NCBI GenBank assembly: GCA_905233375.1
Contig: CAJOEJ010000004.1
Location: 1 to 64,000 of the forward strand
Source: Paludibacteraceae bacterium
Lineage (GTDB): Bacteria > Bacteroidota > Bacteroidia > Bacteroidales > Paludibacteraceae
Direction: 5' to 3'
Length of the DNA: 64,000 nt
In this document: in pieces, positions 48,357 to 58,800 of the stretch
How positions within the stretch are numbered: position 1 is the stretch's first letter
Layout of the letters: each line of letters starts with the position of its first letter
Notes under the pieces: model-generated
Database searches by the model: none
Seen by the model: the letters and a program-made list of their open reading frames with translations, nothing else
Told to the model about the DNA's origin: nothing
Program-made: the position numbers and the translations under genes

Positions 48357-48402
48357 CACCCAAAATCACGGGATATATACTATGTATATATAAGGTTGGG
48401 TG
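48357..48402 (-). promoter_or_regulatory. Nested hairpin in the leader before the GHKL gene
   Basis: CACCCAA (48357) pairs with TTGGGTG (48396) and, inside, ATATATAC pairs with GTATATAT around TAT. It lies 49 bases before the GHKL ATG and just beyond the end of mini-ORF 2, positions that would suit an attenuator or translation-control structure. Confidence 0.5.
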
Positions 48403-48517
48403 GGATGCGGCATTGTCTCGTCTCGTTCTCGGCTCGACCTTGGCTCGGTTCTGTCTTGGTTATTAACAAACAAAAAGACAAAACCGTATAGCAGTTCTGT
48501 CTTTTATCGCGCATCAT
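48380..48517 (-). CDS. Leader mini-ORF 2 (45 aa)
   Basis: MMRDKRQNCYTVLSFCLLIT followed by KTEPSQGRAENETRQCRIPP and NLIYT. The start overlaps the stop of mini-ORF 1 (ATGATG around TGA). It lies wholly in the GHKL leader. Part of it is encoded by CTCG-type iterated words (TCTCGTCTCGTTCTCGGCTC on the plus strand). It may not be a functional peptide. Confidence 0.35.
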   Translation of the reverse strand: MMRDKRQNCYTVLSFCLLITKTEPSQGRAENETRQCRIPPNLIYT

Positions 48518-48576
48518 CCCCCCGCTACGGTCGTGAGACCGGAGGTAAAATGCAGATATATTGCTGTTTGATTCAT
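48514..48576 (-). CDS. Leader mini-ORF 1 (20 aa)
   Basis: MNQTAIYLHFTSGLTTVAGG, the first ATG after the strong promoter at 48618. Its stop overlaps the start of mini-ORF 2. The arrangement resembles leader peptides of attenuated operons, but no run of one amino acid is present. Confidence 0.35.
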   Translation of the reverse strand: MNQTAIYLHFTSGLTTVAGG

Positions 48577-48617
48577 ACCAAAACTGTGTCCGTCAGGACT
48601 TGTTTCAAAACCGGCTG

Positions 48618-48648
48618 CAAAGTTACAACAAATTTTTGATATATGCAA
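48618..48648 (-). promoter_or_regulatory. Promoter of the GHKL/STAS leader transcript
   Basis: Minus strand TTGC, 19 bases, TAACTTTG. It is 310 bases upstream of the GHKL ATG, so the transcript has an unusually long leader. Confidence 0.78.
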
Positions 48649-48943
48649 GCGATTTGCAAAATAAATTTATTTTGTCACCGTTTCACCCTAAAATCACTAT
48701 TTTTCGCACTTTTGAAAGAAAAAAACAAATTAAGGTACAAAGGGACAATGTACAAAGTACCAAGGAAAAATGTTTTTTAGGTTAATGTCTTTTGAATGAT
48801 TTATACGAAGTGTGGATATGGATGATAAAAAGTACTAAAAGCTTGTTTTTATGGACTTTTTAGCAGCAATTGACACAAAGAGCAAAGCTCTAAATCATTC
48901 ATAAGGGTTTTGTGGGTTTTTTTTAGCAAGTGCCCACTATGAC
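48649..48943. other. AT-rich stretch without a supported gene
   Basis: No credible coding frame. It contains one VQRD-type element (48732-48763) and a run of T near 48913. The rest looks like unconstrained AT-rich DNA; GAGCAAAGCTC near 48888 is a short palindrome. Confidence 0.6.
48732..48763 (+). repeat. VQRD-type element, intergenic copy
   Basis: AGGTACAAAGGGACAATGTA then CAAAGTACCAAG; would read KVQRDNVQSTK if translated. Same family as the three in-gene copies. Confidence 0.75.
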
Positions 48944-48944
48944 A

Positions 48945-48978
48945 ACAAATGGCTTAAGCCTGCGCCTAAGCCATTTGT
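48945..48978 (-). terminator. Terminator after YIQP peptide 2
   Basis: ACAAATGGCTTA and TAAGCCATTTGT form a perfect 12-bp stem around a 10-base loop, starting eight bases after the peptide stop. Confidence 0.7.
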
Positions 48979-48985
48979 TTTGTTC

Positions 48986-49114
48986 TTAGAAGATCTTCCA
49001 TCTCTTCTTGGGAGCAGGTTCGTACGGCGTACCCGGTGAACTGGGTATCATAATGTTCTCCGACTGCATAGGCAGTGTCTCAACATCCGGTTGTATGTAG
49101 TGTTTCTTTTCCAT
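48986..49114 (-). CDS. YIQP small peptide 2 (42 aa)
   Basis: MEKKHYIQPDVETLPMQSEN followed by IMIPSSPGTPYEPAPKKRWK and IF. The track fuses it to an unrelated upstream frame; the ATG at 49114 is the sensible start. Shared with the 48-aa peptide at 38321: the N-terminal K-x-x-Y-I-Q-P-x-x-E motif, a hydrophobic patch (IMIP/FVML) and a Pro/Gly-rich end. It follows the DUF4160/DUF2442 pair and is closed by a terminator. Confidence 0.7.
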   Translation of the reverse strand: MEKKHYIQPDVETLPMQSENIMIPSSPGTPYEPAPKKRWKIF

Positions 49115-49130
49115 AATCGTATTATTGGTT

Positions 49131-49424
49131 TTATACATTTGCAACATAGTCCAACTCATGGCGCTTGATGAGCAGCGGGTAACGTTCCGGGTGACGGAGG
49201 GAATCCACTTCCAGATCCACGTCCAACCTGGGCCATTCGATGGCATTATTACCGCTCATCCGCACATCCAGCACTTCATTGATCGTAGCATCTCTCATCC
49301 ACGGCACACGATTGTACGAAAGGAAGTAATCTTGCCCCTGAACGGAAATCATTATTCCCCGGTCGTTAATCATCAATACGTCCACCAATGTGGAGTTGAT
49401 ATTGCTTCTTGAAGTACTCTGCAT
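49131..49424 (-). CDS. DUF2442 protein (module 2)
   Basis: 97 residues at most. LDVRMSGNNAIEWPRLDVDL and EVDSLRHPERYPL fit DUF2442. The start at 49424 overlaps the DUF4160 gene by 59 bases; a later in-frame start near the VLMINDRG segment would reduce this. Partner of the preceding DUF4160; see the parallel pair at 46449-46852. Confidence 0.7.
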   Translation of the reverse strand: MQSTSRSNINSTLVDVLMINDRGIMISVQGQDYFLSYNRVPWMRDATINEVLDVRMSGNNAIEWPRLDVDLEVDSLRHPERYPLLIKRHELDYVANV

Positions 49425-49617
49425 AAATTTCTACCATGCTTTGGATTTTGTTAATCTCATGCTGGCTAAAGTCCCCTTTGTAGGCTATTTCCACTTTGGG
49501 TTCCAACCAAATCTTCGCCTCTTTGTTTTCCTTCAATACATGAATATGCATTCGTTCTTCCTCATTGGAGTATATCTTGAATGCGTATCCTTTCTCTTTC
49601 AGGAATATCGGACTCAT
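49366..49617 (-). CDS. DUF4160 protein (module 2, complete)
   Basis: 83 residues. MSPIFLKEKGYAFKIYSNEE, RMHIHVLKENKEAKIWLEPK and IQSMVEIYAEYFKKQ show the complete DUF4160 layout (N-terminal strand, Y-S-N, H-x-H-V, C-terminal helix). It has its own promoter and leads the cluster DUF4160, DUF2442, YIQP peptide. Probably a toxin-antitoxin-like partner of DUF2442. Confidence 0.8.
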   Translation of the reverse strand: MSPIFLKEKGYAFKIYSNEEERMHIHVLKENKEAKIWLEPKVEIAYKGDFSQHEINKIQSMVEIYAEYFKKQYQLHIGGRIDD

Positions 49618-49638
49618 AGCACTTTTTCAAATCGGCTG

Positions 49639-49670
49639 CAAATTTACTACAAAAAATTTGAATTACCAAA
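49639..49670 (-). promoter_or_regulatory. Promoter of the DUF4160/DUF2442/YIQP cluster
   Basis: Minus strand TTTG, 20 bases, TAAATTTG, 22 bases before the ATG at 49617. Confidence 0.7.
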
Positions 49671-49732
49671 TAAATTGACAAAAATAATGCTTTTGCTAGC
49701 AAAAATGATTGTTTTTGGGCTATTTATTTGGA

Positions 49733-49800
49733 GTTCGCTACATTTAGCGAACGTAAATTCGAGGTGAGGCGGTGTCATGCACCGCCCCGGTGCCCTCGAA
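49733..49800 (-). terminator. Two hairpins behind giant gene 2
   Basis: GTTCGCTA/TAGCGAAC around CATT (49733-49752), then TTCGAGG/CCTCGAA enclosing GGCGGTG/CACCGCC (49758-49800). They begin 52 bases past the giant gene 2 stop. There is no T run, so they may stabilise the mRNA end rather than terminate. Confidence 0.6.
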
Positions 49801-49852
49801 GTTACTTATCTGACATATGCAAATTTTTGTAGTACTTTTTGCCGTTTTTGCG

Positions 49853-52800
49853 TTATTTCACCACTTTACCCGTTGCATCAAACAGTTTCTCGCCGCGGAG
49901 GATGTAGATATGGTCGTCAATGAGCACCTTGGTACATTGTACGTTGTCCCCCTGTACATTTCCGATTTCTGTCGGCATCTGCTGCGGGTTGGCGATCAGG
50001 AGGAGTCCGTATCCCTCGTTCTGTCCGCGTGTGAGCGTCAGCTCGTACGGGTTGAGCGACAGGTTCCAGATGATCGAACCGTTGAGCGTCAGATAGAGTA
50101 CTGCATCCTCGCGCTGCGTCGGCGTAGAGAGCGTGTACTGTCCATCCGCCGGAGCGTAGAGACCCAGGTTGTACGCTGCCTTGCCGAGATGGAGCGGAGC
50201 ATCCTCCACCGCCAGACGCATTCCGTAGTTGTTCGTCCAGAGGAGTGCGTGCTTAGCGGTTGTACCGTTCAGCGTGGCTACATCATGACCGTACTCGTAT
50301 TGCGCCGTAGCCTCTTCCGAAGCGCGGACATACATCTGGTTAGCGAACGTCTTGGCTCCGTTGCGGGTAATGCGTACGCAGTACTCGTATTTGTCACTTG
50401 TCGCTGTTGCGCGCTCAGGAGCACGGAGCGATCCGTTAATAGTACTCGACAGATCTACATTGGAACTACTGTGGATAAAGAACGGGGTACCGACTACGAA
50501 TGAGCTGGACGCTGCGCTATAGCTCTGATAGCCGCGGTTCTCCTCGTCGTTCTCAAATACTTGTACGCTCAGTGCCGCATCATTCAATGTGATATAATGC
50601 ATGGTCGGGTTAGCCACACCGTTCCAGTTGGAGTTGTTCAGCCGTTCTTCTTCGGTATCGCCTACCGTACTTTCCCATTCACCCAACTCTATCTGGCTCG
50701 GATCGCTGATGGTGTTGCTTGCCGCTTTCAGACGGATAGTGGTCGGCTGACCTGCATTGAATCCTATGAGGCACGCCATGCCGGCAGGCATCTGACCTTG
50801 TACGCGCTTCCAACCGATGTTACCGGACATCGCACGTTTCGATCCGTCATACTCGAACAGGTCGAAGATGTTGGTTCCGCTGCCTGTACCGGAATGCATC
50901 GTTGCACCGCTTGCCGGGTTGATGAATCCATCAGCGAGGTTCACTGCAAACGGCGCCGAGATCATGTACCACTGGTTAGCACTCGTCTCATCCAGTACGT
51001 CTGCATCGCCGTAGAACTTGATATCCATGAAGATGTTTCCGTTCACGGTAGCCGTAGCGTCATTGCCCTTGACCAGTTGTCCGGACTTACCTGCCATCGA
51101 CTCGATCGTCAGGTCGTTGATCGTCAACGCCTTATTATCAGCCACCGTTACCGTACCGCCGTTTTCAATGGTCAAGTTGTCCAAAGTAGCATTCTCGTTG
51201 ATTGTCAGCGTGATATTGTCTTTTACGATGACCATATCGGTATTCGTAACCTCCGATACATTCATATCGCTGCTGATGTTCTTCGCCCACTTGTAGATAG
51301 CGATGTCGCTTTGAGTTGTAGTACCATAACAATTGAACAGATTCGATCCCTTGTTGTAACGCATGATCTTATCCGAATTATTGCCTTGTGCCACAATCGA
51401 AGCCTTCTTATTTACAATATCAATCGCCCATACGCCTTGCATGGTGATACCAGTTTGCGTCTTCAATGCATTTGGAGCATACAGATAACCCTTTTGACTC
51501 GGATCTACATTAGGATCGGTAGTATAAGCTCTATCATAGAATGCATAATAATCATTCTCCGGATCATACTGTAAGAATAGCGGAGCTACATTGCTGGTGT
51601 AAGTCAACGTATCAGCGATCTTTGTTACCGCAGCATCACCACGGTTGCTGGTCTTCTGGTACTTGCTCAGAGCAGCATTATCACCGGCAGCAGCAATCAC
51701 GATGAAGTCACCGGCTTTCAACTGGCTCTTGTTCTGTATCAGGATCCACTTGCCGTCCGATAGATCCGCTGCATCTGCAGTAGCTACATCGATAACTGGC
51801 ATCCAAACAGCGGTGTACGTTCTGTCTTCCGCAGGATTGTCCATGTGTTGGTTAGCCTGTCCGCCGGTGTACATACTGCCGTTCCATTTCCAGCCGATAA
51901 ACTCTTTGCCGGCTTCAACCAATGCAGCTGCCAAATCGAACGTACCACCGTCATATACCTTGATAGGACTTCCGGCTACTTCACTTTCTCCATTCATGAA
52001 ATGTACAAATGCATGGTGGTCTTCGTCCCATTGAGCAACGAGTGTCTCACCGTCAACCGGTACAATATAAGTCATACTTGTACTTTCCGAATAGGTCACA
52101 TCATAATGTGCGGAGTACCAACCTGCGAAGGTGTGATGATCTTTGCTCAATGCACTTCCGTCTGGTAGAGTGATCTCTACATCTGCTTTCTTCGTTACCT
52201 TTTCGTAAGAACCTGTAGCACCGGTACCTGCATCAAACAGCACATCATAACGCGGATCACAATCGGTGATATAGTCAATTTCAGTAACCTCTTTTTCGTA
52301 CGTTACCTCTATCTTCGAAATATCAATACGATAACTATTACTTGTTGCCATATTAACAACTGTCAGTTTATCCGTAGAAAGATCCTCTAATGTAATCTTT
52401 CCGTCTGTTACGGTGCCTGATGTTAATGCAGTAGTATTTCCTGTTGTATAGGAATTGGTCACATATCCATAGGCCGAACCGGTAGTCGTAAACTCAACTT
52501 TAGTAAGCGTTACACCAGATGCTCCCGAAACAGTTATAGAGTTACCATCTTTTTGACCACTTAGTATTTGATATAAGCGCATGCTTGTACCTGTCTGACC
52601 GGGATTTGAAGAACCACCATTCTTTTGTGTAGTGTAAGTAATACCGGTACTGATAGTTCCAGAACTAATCTCACTACTTGCAAATCCGGTCTTAGAAACA
52701 GTAAACTCTTTATTTACATTCTCCGACTTCGACCAAACAGCGTAGTAAGTATTATTTGCTGCGGTTACGCCTGTAGTTGCTGCACCGGTAATAATATTTT

Positions 52801-55800
52801 CTATCGTCGGGTTCTCCGCATTTGCTTCTAATATCCAACCTGCAAACGTATTATGGTCTTTACAATCGGTTACACCTGCTGCATGTGCGCTCGGTGTCGG
52901 CATGTCGTAGGTATTTATCTGAGGATCAAACGTCTCACCCCACAAACCATCGATAAACCGGTCGGCTACAACATCCTCAACTGTCAGCGTGTACGAAGCA
53001 ATCTCTTCTTCGCCGATGTACAGTTTCAAGGTCTTGCCATTATCCTCCAGCGACAGGGCGTCATTGTTAGCAATAGCAACACCGTCCAACTTAGCCGTCC
53101 AAGCGTCTGTGTAGGTCTCTTGTTTGGTGATGGTGTTATCGTCATCACGCATAAAGTTCTCTTTGATAACTACACCAGCCGTGCTGAACTTCTCTACCTT
53201 GTAGTATTCAATCTTCGGAGCAGTTGCAACACTATAATGCGGATCTGCTGCAATCCATTCGTACGTGCTGTACGTAGCCGTAACCGTTACATCATTATCC
53301 GGCATCGTGAATACAACCGGGTTCGTATTCGCAAGAACTACGCCCGTAGCGCTCCAACCGGTGAAGACGTAACCGTCATTCTCCGTTGCGCTCAGCGTAA
53401 TTGAAGTTCCGTAATCAACATTTGCCAAGTCTGCTGCACCTGTAGCCTCAATCGTGTTACCTGTCGGTTGATTCAGCGTTATAGCGTGTGAGTTAATGCT
53501 CCAAACAGCATAGAGAATTACGTCCTCTGCAAACTCGACATCTGCTTGACTGTTATTATATTCCTTGTCGCCACTCGGAGTCGTTGCCCAACCTTGGAAC
53601 GTATATCCCGTTCTGCTGAACGAGTTAGCGTCCAATGTAAACGCACTGTTGCTGGTCGCGTTTTGACTCGTCGTTTCCGGATCCAGCGAACCATCGTTCG
53701 CGTTATAGGTAACGGTAATAGAACCGTTCACCGTTACATCCACCGTTGTCTCATATGCGCAATAGCCATCTGCACCAGCCCAAGCGATCGTAACGATTGC
53801 ACTTCCGGCTTTCACACCGGTGATCTTACCATCCGCAGCTACCGTCAGGACAGCTTCAGCACTGGACTCATAACTTGCCATTCCGTGTGCTGTTCCTGTA
53901 ACTGTCACTGCTACTACATCGTCCACGCTGATCACATTACTCTCGCCGTACTTCGCAGTAGCCGTCCACTCTTCACAGCAATTGGAGATAAACTCAGTAG
54001 CTCCTGCAACCTGCTTGTAAATCTGGAAGGTTTGTTGCGTACTCGTGTAACATGCCCAACGTGGTTGCAAAGCATTGTATTGCATAATTCGTCCTGTACT
54101 ATTGGCATTCGTGAATTGGAAATCACCGTCCGATACACTCATAGTCCAACTGGATGCTGCATTTAGTGTTTCGGAGGTGTATAAGTTATTACCAGTTCCG
54201 GAATAACTCAAATAATCATCACCATTCTTAAATGCATAAGAATTATTAGCCGAACCGGCCATAACAGTCAGCGGATACACACCTGCCGGAGTGGTTGTAT
54301 AAGAAGCCGTTGTACCGATATTGCCAGATACTCCGGAGAGTTCTCGTGTTGCACCCTCCTTCACAAATATCACCACATCACCAACTGCAATTGATGTCGC
54401 TTTCTGCCAGCCACCAACGAGATCGCCGTTAGCCCAAACAGCGTAATAGGTCTCATCTCCGGTCGGAGTGTGGTCTGCATCAGCCTTAGTACCGCTAACA
54501 TTGTCACTCGGATCTTCAGCAGTGCCTGCTGCAACAGAATACCAACCGATAAAGGTGCTATAACCTGCGTTGCAACTTGCCGGCTCGCCTACAGGCAGAA
54601 CCAGTTTATTGCCGGCATTGACCGTCGAAGTGGTTGTTGCTCCGTTAATGGACCAAGTGATCGTATAGATCTGTTGGAAGTTAGCCGTTACCGTTACATT
54701 CTGCGCAGGCATCGTGAACGAAGCGCCATCCTCAGAAGTCGGATTGGTAATCGTTACGTCGCTCGAAGTCCAGTTCACAAACTCATATCCGTCCGGAACG
54801 GTCGTTGTCAGATTGATTGTACCATTATAATGCGCCGTGGTCGTTTGACCCGTTGTGGTAGCACCCGCAGCAGGGGATTGGTTCACTGTTACGGTGTAAT
54901 CAGCATCTGCCCAGATAGCATACAGCGTCACGTCGCCGGTCAGTTCGTAAGCACCTGCCGCCACATCTGCACCGCTACCATTTGCTGCCGTGTTCCATTT
55001 CAAGAAATGCTTGCCTGTCGGAGCGGTAAACGCATTAGCGGCTACCGTTACCGTTCTGTTTGCTGCACTCTCCTCACAACTTACCGGAGTCGCAGGAATC
55101 GGATCCATCGTGCCCGAACCACCGTTTGCGTTGTACTTCAACTGATAGAACGGAACGAAGTGGCAAACGAAGTTATAATCGGTAATGTTATTATTCCAAA
55201 TACGGAACTTACCCGTTGTACCGGTAGGCTCGCTATTCAAGAATGTCTCCTTGTACTCACCTGCTGTACCGTTGCTGACTTTCATTGCCGTCACGCTACG
55301 TGTACGAGAGATACCACGTGCGTCACTGGCCTCGTTATCTACACCGCTATAGACGTAACCGCTTGCGGTCTGCAAACCTACGTAGTAGTCCCATGCTGTG
55401 TTATTCGTGCCATCCAGCGTTACCAATTCCGTCCAATAGGTATTGGCATTATTGGCATCCACCGTAAAGGCTTTCGTGCAGGCTTCTGCAGTCCAATCCG
55501 GATTCTCATGATCGCCCCAACGGAAACCGTAACCGTCCGGCTCAAACTTAGCATGCAGGTTATTTGTCTTATTATCATCCCAGATATGTAATGTACCTGT
55601 TGCACCTTCAGCCAAACCTACTGTAGCATCGGAACTGGTAAACTTCATATCCGCGATGGTGGCATTTGCTGAGAACGATGCCCAAGCCTCATTCTCTCCA
55701 ATCCAGTACTCAGGCCAGTTGTTGCTTCCGTCTTTTCCAGGAACAACAAACGCAAGTGTATATTCGTTGCCGGAACCGCCATTACTGAATCCGCTTTGTA

Positions 55801-58800
55801 TGCCGTTATTGTTAGAATTGAACAAACTGATGCAGTAACCCGAAGGAGCGATAGATGTGATCGTTGCTACCTGAGAAGTAGCCGTTTCACCACAAGCACT
55901 ATTAGTTACAATAACACGATAGTATTTGGTACCTTCTGTTGCTATATTCGGTGTATAAGTTTCAGCTGTTCCTACAGCGCCTTCAATGTCATCCCAACTG
56001 TCATTGTCGGCACTTACCTGCCATTGTTGCGTCAAACTTGCACCTGCCGCACTTGCCGTGTAACCCAAAGCAGTTGCAACATCCGTTGTTAGATAATTAG
56101 TCTTGCTTGCAGGATGAACCGTAAACGTCGGCTTTACGCATTGTAAGTTGGCCGTAACCGTCACATCCGCGGTACCCATCGTGATAGTGGTCGGATTGGC
56201 TGTATTGTCATCCAAACTTGCTCCCGTTCCGGAAATAGTCCAGTTGACAAACTCATATCCGGCTGTAATAGCGGAATATTCAGCTGTTGTTGTGCTGCCC
56301 TCTGCTACACTCGTTGCACCTAATTCTACAGTTGCTTTACCCGTCGGATCAACTGCCGAACTAACGGAATGAGAGGGTATACAGGTAGTAAGGAAAGCGG
56401 AATAAGTTGTAGTTACGCCATCATAGGTAATTGAAATATCATCTACATATCGTACAGCGGTTGTGTTGCTACAATGGAAGCGAACATACAATGCTGTTTC
56501 TCCGTCGAAATCTTTGCTCTTGGATGTATAAGAGCCATTACCAAATCCACTCAATGGATAAGTTTCTGCCGCACTCCAGTTTGACCCATCTGCGGAAGTC
56601 TCAATGATTGCCGAATAGTTACTATTATCGGTCGTACGCTTTAGTTTAAATGAGAAATTAGTTACTTTAACTTTGTCATTAAACGTAATGTATGTATTAT
56701 TTGTATTAATTTTCCCGGCATAAGAACCCGTTGCTCCTTGGCCTGAAGTTTTAATTATTGCATCGGTTATTGTCCAACAACTAGCGTCATCTGCATCTTC
56801 AAACCCGTATGTCTTTGTGACTTCACTTCCTGATGTTTCCTTTTTTGTCCAAACGGCATGGTACTTGATCGTCTTGCCGTTATCACCTTCTACAACAGCC
56901 GGAAGAGTTGCACCCTTCAAATAAACCTTTACATCAGCAGCAGTCTTAGCATCTACCTGCTCTTTCGTCAAGGTCTCTGTCCAAGCTGTTTGCGTCCAAC
57001 CATAGTGTGTAGTACTCGTCTCATCACAAGCGTCGTGATCATGACCATCGGTCAACGTAGGAGCCTCCGGCGTCTCGCCTAACCAATATGTGGTTGAACT
57101 GAGAGCCGAACCACCGTTATTGTAGAACTCAACCGTACATTTCGGTTTCTCGGTAAAGTGCGCTGTGATCTCAGCATTTGCCGTACCCATCGTTACTGTC
57201 ACAGGATTAGCATTAGCATCGCTCAATGACGCGTCCGTTCCGCTAATCGTCCAGTGACTGAACGTATAGTGCGCACTCGGAGTAGCTGTAGCCTTTGTGG
57301 TCTTGCCTTCAACCAAAGTCTCTTTACCCAACTCTACCGTACCACTTACCGGCGAACTCGGATCAATAGCCGATGTCAAATCATGTGTCGTACAGTTCGG
57401 GCTCGTTGTATAAGGAGCACCTGCAGAAGGAACTTTATCACGCTTATACAAATCGATTTGGTTTGTTTGAGAGGTTGCTGGTCTAAAGTATTTGGTATCG
57501 CCACTATAGGATAATTGTTGTGTGGGTTCCGTTACTGATGTAAATGTCCAACTATTCGACTTCGTTGTCCCATAGTCAAAGGTAAACTCATAACTACCAG
57601 CCTGCATTGTAATTGCTCCGGAATTGATGGCAAGATACTTCTCTCCGCTAAATAGAGTTACACGGCTTCCATTCTTCGTAATCGTCCATACGCATGTAGT
57701 ATTTTCTGTCGATTTTACGTTTCCTGAAGCAGAGATGGATACTTCATCCATACGAGCACCGTTCACTGTATTCTTCATACAGTAACTTCCACTCGAAATC
57801 AAATAATCTCCATTAGTCAATTCACCTGCGGAAGTAATCTTCGTGTAGTTATTCGTATAACGGTCTTCTATTGTCGCATAAATCGCATAGAAATGGTTTT
57901 CACCTGCTACCAGAGCCTTGCTTGCCTCTTTGGCAATATACTTTTCACCACTTGGAGCAGTTGGCTGATCGACATACGCTTCGGTGTACCAGCCGTACAA
58001 TTCCGATTCTGTACAAGTAGCAGCAGTATTGGGCAAAGTATAACTATCTGCCTCATAGTACGGATCTGCTTGCGTATGTGCACCTGTTGCATCGTGCAGA
58101 ATAACCGTTGCCGTCTCTTTGGGAGTATTATAAGCGATGCTAACAGCAATAGCGCTTTGTACATTAGCGATAGTTACGCTGGTAGCTGAATTAACGGTGA
58201 TAGCACCGTGTGTACCCGTTGCTGTTACGGTTGGATTGCCCTTATAAGCTGGCGCAGCTGTACAAGTAATCGTCAAATCGCTTCCACATGCAATCGGGTT
58301 AACCGAATAACTATGACTTGCTACACTTGAAGCAATAGTACCATCCGTTACGGCAAAAGTCTTAGTCTTCCATATAGCCCACAGGGTTGTAGCCTCGGTA
58401 ACTGTGATATTGGCACCATTTGCATAAGCAACCGTGCCGGCTGTAGCATTTGCTTCTGAACTTGCCCAACCACCAAACTCCTTGCAAGATGGAGCGGTAT
58501 AACTACGGGCACTGACATCCTCCAACGCTGTTTCGGTGTTATAATCCACTTCTTGAGTCTGATCATCTGTTCCAGTTGCACCGTTCTTCTTGAAAGTAAT
58601 AACCATCTTACCGCTGATATCTATACTTGCCGCCGAGAATCTCTCGTCTCCTGTAGCACAATAGTTGCCTGCGCCCGAGTATGTCGGAGTTACAGAAACC
58701 CAATAAGTTCCTGCACCCGGATTCTCGAATGTATATGTTTTTGCTGTTCCGGCTGTATTACCAGACTTAAGAACACTTGATTGGTCGCTATTATACAACG

